DNA from: an uncultured Acetatifactor sp.
Lineage (GTDB): Bacteria; Bacillota; Clostridia; Lachnospirales; Lachnospiraceae
Assembly: GCA_947625675.1 (NCBI GenBank)
Contig: CANQPH010000028.1
Span: forward strand, 1-38,601
Direction of reading: 5' to 3'
Length of the DNA: 38,601 nucleotides
The notes under the pieces were generated by a model. The model saw nothing but the letters and a program-made list of their open reading frames with translations. It was not told the DNA's origin and did no database searches. Made by a program: the position numbers and the translations under genes. Of the stretch, positions 16,659 through 25,730 are shown piece after piece. How positions within the stretch are numbered: the first letter of the stretch is position 1; every line of letters begins with the position of its first letter.

Positions 16659-16740
16659 GCAGCAGCCTGCCGCTCGACTTCCGGCGACAGGCTTCCGCAC
16701 AAATGCAGCAGCCTGCCGCTCCGTCAAAAGCCTGCCGCTC
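16659..16740. repeat. Short repeats upstream of the deacetylase gene
   Basis: GCAGCAGCCTGCCGCTC occurs exactly at 16659-16675 and 16705-16721, with a third partial copy (AAAAGCCTGCCGCTC) at 16726-16740. They fill most of the spacer between the lyase stop (16812) and the deacetylase ribosome site. The spacer also holds a weak GCAGG-CGA-CCTGC hairpin near 16765 but no convincing terminator or promoter. Confidence 0.65.
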
Positions 16741-16811
16741 GGATTTGATCACAGCAAATCTGCAAACAGCAGGCGACCTGCCATTTAGCCAAAAGCATGG
16801 CTTCCAGGCTC

Positions 16812-19460
16812 TCAGGTTTCCGGCTCAGCCTTCAGCCAGGGCAGCACCTCTCCGAAATCCATGTCGCTGCCGTAATAGAAGCTGGTGTAGCAGGGCTGAT
16901 TGTAGCAGTTGTTCTGCCAGGCGATGCCTGCCCGGTACATGGCATCCTGCATCAGGGTGAACAGCTTGTGGCTGGTGATGTCCGTGTTCATGTAGATGCG
17001 GATGGCCCGGCTGTCCGCTGTTCTCAGGAGGAGCTCCTCCCGGAAATCCCCGAAGATGTCGGCGATCAGGGCCGGATTGCCCTTGGTCCCGTTGTTGGTC
17101 ATAGTTCCCTTCGGGGCCAGCATGACGCCGTGGATGTTGTCTCCCACCACTCCCGTATGCTTTTCATGGACATAATCCACCCCATCGGTGACCTGGGTGG
17201 TCAGATCGGCGGCGTAACGGATCAGGGCGTTGGTTCCCAGCATTTTATCCGGCAGCACGTTGCCCTTGCAGTCCTGCATCTGCAGCACCCAGGCCTGCCA
17301 GCCCCGCACATCCTTATTCACCTTGCCCACCATGCAGCGTCCCAGATCCCGGTCTCCCGGGGCTCCGAAGATCACCTCTCCGGTCTCGCCGTCCCTGAGT
17401 GCATAGCCGTAAGGAACGCTCAGGCCGCCTTCAAACACGTTGAAGATCTCGTAGCCCGGCCTGTCCGGATCGAACCGGCCCATATGCATGGAATCCCCGT
17501 GTCCCAGCTTCACCATGCTGCCGTTCTTCATGGGAGCCGCCGTGGAATAGAGGACGCTGCCGTCATGATCGATGGTGGCCGCACCGTAAATGATCTCCTG
17601 GCAGCCGTCGCCGTCCACGTCCGCCACCGACAGGCAGTGATCGCCCTGGCCCGCAATGACGCCGTAGACCGGATCCGTGCCGTCCGCAGAGATATGTCCG
17701 TTGAAGGGATTCCGCATGGGCACGTAGCCGCTGTCGATCTTGAAGTATTCCCTGTGCTTTCCTTCAAAGAAATCATAGGCCGTGATAGTCGTCCTGGTAT
17801 AATAACCCCGGCAAATGATCAGGTAGGGTCTCTGACCGTCCAGGTAGCCCACGCCGGACAGGAAACGATCCACCCGGTTGCCGGGCTCGATCCGGTTCCA
17901 GGCGTAGTCGCCCCACATCATGCCGTCATCCTCTCTGGGGAAGGGGAAGGGAATGGTCTCCAGCTCCCGCCCGTCTCCGGCCCACATGGTCAGATATTCC
18001 GGCCCGGAGAGCACGAAGCCCTCAAAGGTATGGAGATCGTTCTTGCTGCTCCTGGCGGGAGCGAATTCATCCATGAAATAATCCACCAGGCTCCTGGCGT
18101 CCTCGTCGGACAGGGGATACTCATATTTCCTGGGAATGCCGAAGCACTCCTCCAGGGTGGGAAGCCAATTTCCGGCCTTCACCTCAGGATGATCCTGCCA
18201 GCCCTTGAACAGCTCCACCATGTGCTCATAATAATCCTCCGCACTCCACACGTAGTTGTCCTGGTTGCTGTAGCCCGCTGCGACATCTTCCTCCGGCATC
18301 GTGATATAGCACTCACTGGCCACGCCGCCCTTTTCGTCATAGACCGTCATCTTCGTGCCGGGAGCGGTCTTCACGGACATCTCCGCCTTGCCGTCTCCGT
18401 CGAAGTCATAGACCATGAACTGGGTGTAATGGGCTCCTGCACGGATGTTTACGCCCATGTCAAGACGCCACAAAAGCCTCCCGTCCAGCTTATAGCAGTC
18501 AATATAGCAGTTGCCGGTATAGCCTTTATGGGACACGTCGTGGGAATTGGAGGGATCCCATTTTACGAAAAATTCGTACTCTCCGTCCCCGTCCACGTCT
18601 CCGACGCTCATGTCATTGGCGGAATAGGTATATTCCTGTCCGGCCGGGGTCACGCCGCCCGCCGGAATCTGCAAGGGAAGCTCCATGTAATTCTCTCCCG
18701 TGATCCAGGGGCTGACGGGAGCGCAGGGCTCCTCCAAAAGCGCAACGGCCTCCAGCTCTTCCTGGGTCGGCTGGGAAGCGCATTCCCCGCAGGCCGCCAC
18801 CTGGTAGCTGTCCTGCTCTCCGCCTTCCGGATCCAGATAGTTCGTGCTGTCCGTCACCAAGGCGATCCGCTTTCCATTGCGCAGCACCACGTAATCCGTT
18901 CCGGTCATGCCGGTATCATTGTACCCTTTCACTTCCTCCAGAAGCATCCTCCAGGCCAGGAACACGCCTCCCTGCACCGGCACGGCCGCCAGGCCCCGGT
19001 TCAGCTTTTCCAGCTGCTCCTCCTTCTTGTAAAACACGGGGGTTTGAAACAGGCCGCTCCTTCCCAGAACCGTCCCGCCGCTCAAAGCCTCCACGTAAAG
19101 ATATTGGGGAATATGCGTGGATTTTTCCAGCGTGTAAGCGCATTTCTCCACCCGTCCCATATTCTTGTAAACCATGTTCGGCGTACAGGCATCCGACCAA
19201 TACACCTGATATCCGTCCGCACCGTCCACCGCTTCCCAGGAAATGGTCACGGACTGCCTGTCTATCTTTTCCACTGCGATCTTCATATCCAGTGACATCG
19301 TCCATTCCTCCCTATTCGTTGCTGTCTCCCCATCCCCCATCGCCGTTCCCCGTCCTCCGCCGGCCTGCGGTCCCCCATCCGTCCCGCCTCCGGCACAGCC
19401 GCCCAAAAGCACTGCGGCCAGGGTGATCATACTAAGCGCATATTTCCAGATTTTTCTCAT
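16812..19460 (-). CDS. Rhamnogalacturonan lyase-like lipoprotein (PL11 family)
   Basis: An 882-residue exported lipoprotein expected to cleave the rhamnogalacturonan-I backbone by beta-elimination at the cell surface. The signal peptide ends in the lipobox LLGGC, followed by a Gly-rich linker. A fibronectin-III-like segment (SVTISWEAVDGADGYQVYW) lies near residues 65-90. The rest is the PL11 beta-propeller with calcium-binding loops DVDGDGEYEF, DFDGDGKAEM and DVDGDGCQEI, a KWDPSNSHDVSHKG segment and a C-terminal YTSFYYGSDM. The ATG at 19460 follows GGAAG; a TTG four codons earlier is less likely. It follows the second binding-protein gene after a hairpin, and a small overlapping reading frame runs into its start. 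Confidence 0.92.
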   Translation of the reverse strand: MRKIWKYALSMITLAAVLLGGCAGGGTDGGPQAGGGRGTAMGDGETATNREEWTMSLDMKIAVEKIDRQSVTISWEAVDGADGYQVYWSDACTPNMVYKNMGRVEKCAYTLEKSTHIPQYLYVEALSGGTVLGRSGLFQTPVFYKKEEQLEKLNRGLAAVPVQGGVFLAWRMLLEEVKGYNDTGMTGTDYVVLRNGKRIALVTDSTNYLDPEGGEQDSYQVAACGECASQPTQEELEAVALLEEPCAPVSPWITGENYMELPLQIPAGGVTPAGQEYTYSANDMSVGDVDGDGEYEFFVKWDPSNSHDVSHKGYTGNCYIDCYKLDGRLLWRLDMGVNIRAGAHYTQFMVYDFDGDGKAEMSVKTAPGTKMTVYDEKGGVASECYITMPEEDVAAGYSNQDNYVWSAEDYYEHMVELFKGWQDHPEVKAGNWLPTLEECFGIPRKYEYPLSDEDARSLVDYFMDEFAPARSSKNDLHTFEGFVLSGPEYLTMWAGDGRELETIPFPFPREDDGMMWGDYAWNRIEPGNRVDRFLSGVGYLDGQRPYLIICRGYYTRTTITAYDFFEGKHREYFKIDSGYVPMRNPFNGHISADGTDPVYGVIAGQGDHCLSVADVDGDGCQEIIYGAATIDHDGSVLYSTAAPMKNGSMVKLGHGDSMHMGRFDPDRPGYEIFNVFEGGLSVPYGYALRDGETGEVIFGAPGDRDLGRCMVGKVNKDVRGWQAWVLQMQDCKGNVLPDKMLGTNALIRYAADLTTQVTDGVDYVHEKHTGVVGDNIHGVMLAPKGTMTNNGTKGNPALIADIFGDFREELLLRTADSRAIRIYMNTDITSHKLFTLMQDAMYRAGIAWQNNCYNQPCYTSFYYGSDMDFGEVLPWLKAEPET

Positions 19461-19540
19461 AATAACTTCCAATAAATCGGATTCCCGTCAAAATAAAGAG
19501 GATGCCCCGCCCAGGACTCGCCGTCCTGAGCCATGGGCAT
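19457..19540 (-). CDS. Possible 27-residue leader ORF coupled to the PL11 gene
   Basis: An ATG at 19540, preceded by AGGAAGGA, opens a 27-codon frame beginning MPMAQDGESW and ending with TGA that overlaps the lyase ATG as ATGA. It runs across the hairpin at 19500-19542. The sequence is not low-complexity. No similar protein is recognised. It may be a leader peptide, a gene remnant or chance. Confidence 0.35.
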   Translation of the reverse strand: MPMAQDGESWAGHPLYFDGNPIYWKLL

Positions 19541-19542
19541 CC
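19500..19542 (-). terminator. Hairpin between the binding-protein and lyase genes
   Basis: Arms GGATGCCC and GGGCATCC (19535-19542, 19500-19507) enclose a second 9-bp stem GCTCAGGAC / GTCCTGGGC with one G-U pair. The minus-strand continuation TCTTTATTTTG is U-rich. It can act as a partial terminator or 3' stabiliser of the binding-protein transcript. A perfect inverted repeat CAATAGAA / TTCTATTG lies just upstream at 19556-19588. Confidence 0.7.
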
Positions 19543-19640
19543 CATTCCTTCCTAACAATAGAAAATCCGCAAAGCGTGTCTTCTATTGCTTAAAACCAAT
19601 CAGCCTGCGCCAATTAAGTCCGATGACCAGTCGAAGACTT

Positions 19641-21320
19641 TTAGTTGCCGGCTGCGTGATAAGCTGCATTCATCTCGTCGATAACGGTCTGCATACCGCC
19701 GTCCAGCCAAGACTGGATTGCAGCGTCAAGACCAACCTCGTCGATCTCACCCTTGATGTACTGGGTTCTTGCGGTAGCGATCTGGGTATCCAGAGTAGCA
19801 CCATTCTGAATGTAGTAATCAGAAGTATAGCCTGCACCGTAGTTGGGAACCACGTACTTCTCGTTCTCGGCCTTCCAATAATTCTCCAGGTTCACGATGT
19901 CGCTGTTCAGAGAAGGATCGGTGGTGTAAGGAACCGCATTCTCAGGAGCGTTGAAGTAGGTCAGCACCTGGTTGAAGCCGTCGCGATAGGAAGTGCCCAC
20001 CTGCATCTCTGCCAGCTCATCGGCAGTATAGAATACCATGTAGCCGTTCTCATCCAGATACCAGGTCTTGTCCTGGAAACCGGAGTCGATCAGCATATGA
20101 GGCTCGGCATCCATCATGTCATTCAGGAACTGCAGAACTCTTCTCAGCTGTGCTTCGGTCTTCACGTTCTTGGTGGAAACCGCAATACCGCCGTTGTAAC
20201 CGGAGGTAGGCAGCACTCTCAGGACGCCGTCCCTGCCCTTCATGCCGCCGGCAACAGTGAATTCATAAGACGGGTTGTTGTCCATGAAGTAGGTCTCAAC
20301 CTTACGAAGGTTGTCCAGAACGTCCACGCCTGCGCCGTGCTTGGCTTCCTCACGGAGCATGGAAGTGAAGTTACCGGCATCGATGGTGTCGAAATCCTTG
20401 GTCACGAGGCCTTCGGAATACCATTTCCGGAACTCGGCCAGAGCGGTCTTCCACTCCTCGGTCAACTGCTTGGGAATCAGGTCGCCGTTGGCATCCAGGC
20501 CCCAGGTGTTGGGAACGCCGAACCAGGTCTCCATCATATCCCAGTAACCGCCATAGTTGACGATCAACAGACCGGTGGTGTCATCCACGCCGTTGCCGTC
20601 GGGATCGTCATAGGTGAAGGCGTACAGCATGTCATAGAAATCATCCACGTCCTCGGGGGGATCCATGTTCAGGGCCTCCAGCCAGTCCACACGCCAGCCC
20701 ACACCGTTACGTCCCAGGTTCCTGGAACGAGGAAGAGCATACAGCTTACCATTCTGAGAAGCGTTGGCACGCACAGCCTCAGGAATGGCTGCCAGGTTGT
20801 CGAACTCATCCAGATAAGGCATCAGATCCCAGAACTGACCTTCCTGAGCCGCCTGCATGAAGGTGGCGCTGTAACCGGTCACGACCACGTCGGAAAGGTT
20901 GTTGGCGATGATGTCCTCATCCAGTCTTCCATAGTAGGCGTCATCATCCAGGAAATTCCAGGTGATATTCATGCCGGTGTAATCATTCAGGAACTTGACG
21001 AGCTCGTCATACTCCGGTGACTCGCCAGCCATATGCTCGGAAATGGCATTGCTGACAAGGGGAAGACCTACCGTGATGTTGGTGAAGGTCTCGTCGATCT
21101 CGGGAGCGGCCGCCTCGGACTCCGCAGGAGTGGTCTCCTCTGATGCAGGAGCGGACTCTGCAGGCTCACTCTCCTTCGGCTGACTCTCCTCCTGGCTTGC
21201 GGGAGCGCTGCTTCCGGCATCGGAGCTTTCGCCGCCGTTTCCGCCGCAGGCAACAAGGCCAAATACCATGCTGGATGCGAGCAGAGCGGCAAGAATCTTG
21301 CTTACTACTTTCTTCTTCAT
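19641..21320 (-). CDS. Extracellular sugar-binding lipoprotein (CUT1 importer B)
   Basis: A 559-residue solute-binding protein. The signal peptide ends in the lipobox LVAC (C25), followed by an S/E/P-rich linker to about residue 75. The mature domain shows binding-protein features such as GKLYALPRSRN, WRVDWLEALN, DDFYDMLYAFTYDDPDGNG and FNDMMDAEPHM, and resembles LplA-type proteins of oligosaccharide importers. GGAGG precedes the ATG. It follows two permease genes after a 127-base structured spacer, an arrangement that often allows more binding protein than permease. Its ligand is probably a pectin-derived oligosaccharide, inferred from the adjacent lyase. No ATPase gene is nearby. Confidence 0.92.
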   Translation of the reverse strand: MKKKVVSKILAALLASSMVFGLVACGGNGGESSDAGSSAPASQEESQPKESEPAESAPASEETTPAESEAAAPEIDETFTNITVGLPLVSNAISEHMAGESPEYDELVKFLNDYTGMNITWNFLDDDAYYGRLDEDIIANNLSDVVVTGYSATFMQAAQEGQFWDLMPYLDEFDNLAAIPEAVRANASQNGKLYALPRSRNLGRNGVGWRVDWLEALNMDPPEDVDDFYDMLYAFTYDDPDGNGVDDTTGLLIVNYGGYWDMMETWFGVPNTWGLDANGDLIPKQLTEEWKTALAEFRKWYSEGLVTKDFDTIDAGNFTSMLREEAKHGAGVDVLDNLRKVETYFMDNNPSYEFTVAGGMKGRDGVLRVLPTSGYNGGIAVSTKNVKTEAQLRRVLQFLNDMMDAEPHMLIDSGFQDKTWYLDENGYMVFYTADELAEMQVGTSYRDGFNQVLTYFNAPENAVPYTTDPSLNSDIVNLENYWKAENEKYVVPNYGAGYTSDYYIQNGATLDTQIATARTQYIKGEIDEVGLDAAIQSWLDGGMQTVIDEMNAAYHAAGN

Positions 21321-21358
21321 TTTTTACCTCCATTTAATATAATTGTAACTATTTTAAA

Positions 21359-21404
21359 CACGGGAAGAGAAGTTCTTTTGGTCGGGAAGCCCTTCCCTTC
21401 CGTG
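21359..21404 (-). other. Stem-loop in the permease-binding protein spacer
   Basis: Imperfect arms from CACGGAAGGG to TTCCCGTG fold into a long hairpin containing a nested GGGAAG / CTTCCC stem. There is no U-tract, so it looks more like an RNA-processing or stability element than a terminator. Confidence 0.45.
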
Positions 21405-21447
21405 CAGTTACCATAACGGTAATTTATTACTTGCGACAGGTGATTCA

Positions 21448-22464
21448 TCACTCGCCTGTGATACCCGTCCTCTCAATACCCTGCATGAACTTCCTCTGGG
21501 CGAAGCCGAAGAAGATCAGCACGGGGGCGCTGATGAAGACCGCACCGGCCATCACCACCGCATTGTTCAGCACATCCTCCCCGTCGCCGAGGCCCAAGTT
21601 GCGCAGCAGCTCCTGCTGCTCGTCCGGCGTGGCACTGGCCGCCGCCAGGATGGAGTTCAGCTTCGGCGTCAGGAAGCCCAGGGCCGGCTTGGAAACATAC
21701 AGGCCAGGCTCGTAGAAATCATTCCAGTGCCACACCACCGAGAGCACCAGCACCACGATCAGGGTGGACTGAGCCAGAGGGAACACGATTCTCCAGAAGG
21801 TCATCAGGAAGCCGCAGCCGTCAATCTTCGCCGCACTCTCCAGATCCCTGGGCAGGGTCAGGAAGAACTGACGGAAGATGAAGATGAACAGCGCACCCTT
21901 CAGGCCGAATCCGAAGAAGGTGGGAAGGATCAGCGGAATGTAAGTATCCAGCCACTGCAGTCTGGAAAAGGTCAGGTACAGCGGGATGATCAGGGTCTGA
22001 ATCGGTACGATAAAGGCCAGGATCACGCAGGCAAAGAGGATTTTCTTCCCCGGGAAGTTGAATCTGGCAAATCCGTAAGCGATGAAGGAGCAGGAAATCA
22101 CGTGCCCCAGGGAAGCCAGAAATGTCACCAGGAAGGAGTTCCAGGCATATCTCCAGGGATTCATCAGGTCAATGGCCACCGCATAGTTCTCGAACTTGAT
22201 CTGCGTGGGAATCCATTTTACGGAGGAGCTGTTCAGGTCCGCATTGGACATCAGGGAATTTGCGATCATGTACAGGAAAGGATACAGGAAGACAAAGGCC
22301 AGTCCTATGATCAGCAAATAAAGGAACACCTTCATGATCAGCTTCTTGACGCCAGTGAACGTGGCGTACTTGCGCCTCGCCAGGGTTAATCTCAATTTCA
22401 GATTAGTCAAAAGTTCGCTTTGGCTTTTTTTCGATTGTAAGGATCCTGTGCTTGTGTTCGCCAT
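21448..22464 (-). CDS. Carbohydrate ABC permease, MalG/LplC-like (importer B)
   Basis: A 338-residue integral membrane subunit of a CUT1 importer. An unusually long basic N-terminus (about 45 residues) precedes six membrane helices. The EAA loop, which binds the ATPase, is visible as LESAAKIDGCGFLMTFWRIVFPLAQ. The ATG at 22464 has a strong GGAGGAGG site and lies inside the upstream permease gene, giving a 62-base overlap in another frame. It pairs with the 333-residue permease and the binding protein that follows. Confidence 0.93.
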   Translation of the reverse strand: MANTSTGSLQSKKSQSELLTNLKLRLTLARRKYATFTGVKKLIMKVFLYLLIIGLAFVFLYPFLYMIANSLMSNADLNSSSVKWIPTQIKFENYAVAIDLMNPWRYAWNSFLVTFLASLGHVISCSFIAYGFARFNFPGKKILFACVILAFIVPIQTLIIPLYLTFSRLQWLDTYIPLILPTFFGFGLKGALFIFIFRQFFLTLPRDLESAAKIDGCGFLMTFWRIVFPLAQSTLIVVLVLSVVWHWNDFYEPGLYVSKPALGFLTPKLNSILAAASATPDEQQELLRNLGLGDGEDVLNNAVVMAGAVFISAPVLIFFGFAQRKFMQGIERTGITGE

Positions 22465-23404
22465 GCTTCTTCACCTCCTCCACTTCATTGGTATGCATGT
22501 AGTTCTTCATGACACCGAAGACGATCGCCACCACCAGGCCCACGAAGGCGAAATAGATCCAACCCATGGCGGCGCCAAATTCAAATTCACCGTTTTGGAA
22601 CCCGTTGCTCTGAATGTATTCCAGCATGGGATTCGTAATGTTGGTGAAGGAATCCACGAGAGTATAAATCAGGTTCAGCAGGAGCATCGGGGAAATCATG
22701 GGAACCGTTACCTTCCAGAAGATTTCCCATTCCGTTGCGCCGTCGATCCTGGCCGCCTCGTACAAGGCCGGCGAGATGCTCTGCAGGCCCGACAGGAACA
22801 GCAGGATCTGCACGCCGCTGCCCCACAGCACGGTCACCAGGATGCCCAGGATGGTCTGCACGGCGTCCATGATGGTGGTGCCGAAATAACTGATGACGTT
22901 ATAGGGAATGAGGGTACCGTCCGTCACGTTCAGGACGGCCTTGTCCACGCCCTGGTTCAGCAGCTGCTGCATCACTTCGCCCACGCCCAACAGGAAGGGG
23001 ATGAAGAAGATCACCCGGAACAGTCCCCTGCAGGCGATGTCTCTGTTGATCAGCATGGCAATGATCAGCGACAGCACGATGGTCAAAGGATATTTCACCA
23101 GGGTCTGCCTGATCATCTCCAGAAACGTAGGAACAAAATTCACATCCACCAGGAAGGCTCTGATATAGTTATCGAAACCCGTAATCTTCACCTTCATGCC
23201 CACAATGCTTGAAATCTCTCCCAGGCTCAGGCGCAGGGACAGGGTAATGGGATAGATGAAAAACATCAGAACCCCGATGATGAAGGGGGATACGAACACC
23301 AGCCCCTTCAGCTGATCCTTGGTATGAAGATCCAGCTTGAACTTCTTCTCCTTCGCAGGCTTTGAAGGCTTTGCGGGCTTCGGCGTTTCAACTTTTTTCG
23401 CCAT
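22403..23404 (-). CDS. Carbohydrate ABC permease, MalF/LplB-like (importer B)
   Basis: A 333-residue CUT1 permease. The N-terminus is very Lys/Pro-rich with repeated KPAKPSKPAK units, then six membrane helices start near residue 33. The EAA loop is YEAARIDGATEWEIFWKVTVPMISP. The C-terminal tail after the last helix is long and basic, and its final 20 codons overlap the start of the partner permease. It follows the DUF5696-like gene with almost no gap. Confidence 0.93.
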   Translation of the reverse strand: MAKKVETPKPAKPSKPAKEKKFKLDLHTKDQLKGLVFVSPFIIGVLMFFIYPITLSLRLSLGEISSIVGMKVKITGFDNYIRAFLVDVNFVPTFLEMIRQTLVKYPLTIVLSLIIAMLINRDIACRGLFRVIFFIPFLLGVGEVMQQLLNQGVDKAVLNVTDGTLIPYNVISYFGTTIMDAVQTILGILVTVLWGSGVQILLFLSGLQSISPALYEAARIDGATEWEIFWKVTVPMISPMLLLNLIYTLVDSFTNITNPMLEYIQSNGFQNGEFEFGAAMGWIYFAFVGLVVAIVFGVMKNYMHTNEVEEVKKHGEHKHRILTIEKKPKRTFD

Positions 23405-23406
23405 TC

Positions 23407-25689
23407 CTACTCACCTCCTTTTACTACCACATAGCTGTTGGCGGGCACCGTCGTTCCCTCCGCAGTCCGCTCGGAACCATTGTAATTGATGTAGATCACG
23501 GTGCCGTTCTCATATTCCACACGAACCAGGTTGTCTTCCAGGACCTCATGGTCGATCAGCGGCTGGCCGTAGACCTCCTGCAGGTTCTGATACATATCCT
23601 GGTACACTTCCACCACTCTGTCCTCCCACTCATCATAGGTGGAACTGAAGATGTCATCGAAATCCGACTCCCGGAAATTCAGGGCGGGTTCCTGGGTGAG
23701 ATGGAAATAAGGCAGTGCGCCGTACTCGATCCATTTCATCTTCTGGGTCTGCAGATCGTAGGTCAGATTGCCCGCATTCTCCGTGGAGTAAGGGACCAGC
23801 CCTGACAGTACCATCTGCACGAAAGGAATGGAATAATCCGAAATGGACAGTCCATAGCTTCCTTCCCTGGTGCGGTACAGGTAATTGGCCTCTTCGTAGG
23901 CATATTGATTCTCCCCGCTCACCGCCACGGTATGGGCCGCATCCTTCGTGGAACGCAGCATTTCTTTCAGCTTGTTCACCATTTCCGTCCTGGTGAAGGG
24001 ATGCTGCTTGTTGTAATCCGGATACGTGATGTAGCCGAGATAGTCATACCCGACACCCAGGCTGTCATATTTTTCCATCTTCTCCAGGAACCTGGCGTTC
24101 CTGTCAAAGGAGGTCTGGGGATTCAGCATGTAATATTCCACGCCGTCGAAATCCTCCATGCTGACAGTGATCTCCAGCCCGTCATAGGCCACATCGTCCA
24201 CCTCGGAGAACCCGCCGCCGTCGGTGGTGCCTATGGTGAACTGATTCTGCAGGTAAATGTGATCATCGGGATTCACCTGGGCATATTCATTGAGATCCTT
24301 CATGCCGCTGGTACCGCCCAACTGTCTGGCAGGGGGCCAATAATCCGGCATGGTGTTCTGACCTCCCTTGATCCAGTCGGTCAGCACGGTCTCCGTGGCG
24401 TTGACGCCCTTCGCCTTCAGCTTCTTCAGGATGCTCACCACGTCGTCGAAATCCGTCATGGTCACGTACTCGTCAAAGACCATCCCGTCCTTGGTGATTC
24501 CCATCAGGATTTCCAGGGCCAGAGGCATCTGCGCCCCTTCCGGTATCACGTCATGAATCTGTTCGGTCTCCAGCAGATAATCCCGGTACCTCCTCGCCAT
24601 TCCGCTGTAGGAAGCCAAGTCCTCTTCTAGGAAGAAGTAGTGTATCTCCCGGTCCTGCATGATCAGGTTCTTGTCCACCCTTTGTACCGTGGCGGTATTC
24701 GTCACGATGCCGCCTTCGCCGGATACGCTGGACACGCCCACGTTGAACAGATTTCTGGTATAAAGCTCAAATCCGATATGGTTCAGCCGGATGTTGCTGC
24801 TCCCCGAAGGATACACTCCCATGCCGGCGCTCTCCGCTCCCTCGGTGATGACGCCCAGGAAAGCCTTATCGTCCCGCTTCATGCCGATCACGGGAAGGGA
24901 GGCAGTATACCTCTCCCTGTTGTCCTCATTGTACAGGGAGAAATAATCCATATTCTTGTCGGAATAAATCCGGTACATGGAAGCCTTCACGCCGGAGGGT
25001 CTCTCGTTCACATTGGAAAACAGGGTGACCGCACCGCTGCCGTCAGGATACACCATGTAGCCGTCCACCTCGTCGCCGGAGGCTCCCAGGAAAGGCAGCA
25101 CCTCGATGGTGTTGAGCAGATACACCGTATCCTCCCGCACCTTGTCCATGGGAACCCGCACCACCAGGCCTTCGTCATCGATGGTATATTCCACGGTCAC
25201 GTAGATGCCGATGGAGCCGAACCCATAGGTGACGGACACGCCGTCCTCCAGGTATTCCGTCTCCAGGATGTTGGCGTCCCTGGCGCTGTACATGGGACTG
25301 TATACCGTATCCCTCTTTTCCAGGTTGCTGTAGGAAACGGAAATGGAGGAAGTCAGATAGGCGGTCCATCTTTTGTTGACCGATTCCATGTCATAGATCT
25401 CGTCGTCCACGATGCCCTTCCACAGATATCCGTTTCTCAGATCCTTTATCTGGATGGCTCCCTTCGCTTCATTGTAAAAGAGCTCCACCACGTCATTTTT
25501 TGCAACGGACTCGTAGCTTCCCGCCGCTTCAAAATCCACGTTCCCTTCCGGTTCCTCATAAGCTTCCGCACTGGTAACCGCATTGTTTTTGGCATTTCGG
25601 ATGCTGATCCATCCCCATGCCACCATCACAAGCACAATTACCAGGAGTATGATCGAACCTATTCTTTCTTTTATAAAGTTCTTTACCAT
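23407..25689 (-). CDS. Membrane-anchored DUF5696-like protein, possibly a glycosidase-fold enzyme
   Basis: A 760-residue protein with one N-terminal membrane helix (about residues 11-30), leaving the rest outside. It resembles DUF5696 proteins that sit beside sugar importers in Firmicutes. The order looks like a glycosidase: a beta-rich first part with NGYLWKG and YPDGSGAV, a central part with barrel-like strands such as VLTDWIKGG, DGVEYYMLNPQ, LGVGYDYLGYITYPDY and HTVAVSGENQYAYE, and a C-terminal beta domain (VRVEYENGTVIYINYN). D and E residues at strand ends could be catalytic, but no known glycoside hydrolase signature was recognised. The start is uncertain: ATG at 25689 is 11 bases from GGAG, ATG at 25698 only 2. 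Function is inferred. Confidence 0.78.
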   Translation of the reverse strand: MVKNFIKERIGSIILLVIVLVMVAWGWISIRNAKNNAVTSAEAYEEPEGNVDFEAAGSYESVAKNDVVELFYNEAKGAIQIKDLRNGYLWKGIVDDEIYDMESVNKRWTAYLTSSISVSYSNLEKRDTVYSPMYSARDANILETEYLEDGVSVTYGFGSIGIYVTVEYTIDDEGLVVRVPMDKVREDTVYLLNTIEVLPFLGASGDEVDGYMVYPDGSGAVTLFSNVNERPSGVKASMYRIYSDKNMDYFSLYNEDNRERYTASLPVIGMKRDDKAFLGVITEGAESAGMGVYPSGSSNIRLNHIGFELYTRNLFNVGVSSVSGEGGIVTNTATVQRVDKNLIMQDREIHYFFLEEDLASYSGMARRYRDYLLETEQIHDVIPEGAQMPLALEILMGITKDGMVFDEYVTMTDFDDVVSILKKLKAKGVNATETVLTDWIKGGQNTMPDYWPPARQLGGTSGMKDLNEYAQVNPDDHIYLQNQFTIGTTDGGGFSEVDDVAYDGLEITVSMEDFDGVEYYMLNPQTSFDRNARFLEKMEKYDSLGVGYDYLGYITYPDYNKQHPFTRTEMVNKLKEMLRSTKDAAHTVAVSGENQYAYEEANYLYRTREGSYGLSISDYSIPFVQMVLSGLVPYSTENAGNLTYDLQTQKMKWIEYGALPYFHLTQEPALNFRESDFDDIFSSTYDEWEDRVVEVYQDMYQNLQEVYGQPLIDHEVLEDNLVRVEYENGTVIYINYNGSERTAEGTTVPANSYVVVKGGE

Positions 25690-25730
25690 AAAGATCATTG
25701 CTCCTTTCTGCCTTGTCCATCAGGCATGTC

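Noticed and set aside
16797..19295. Long plus-strand reading frame opposite the PL11 gene
   Set aside because: It mirrors a gene with clear family motifs, has no ribosome site and its composition is what antisense of a GC-rich gene gives. The same applies to long frames at 26196-28880, 29873-32776 and 2582-4102.
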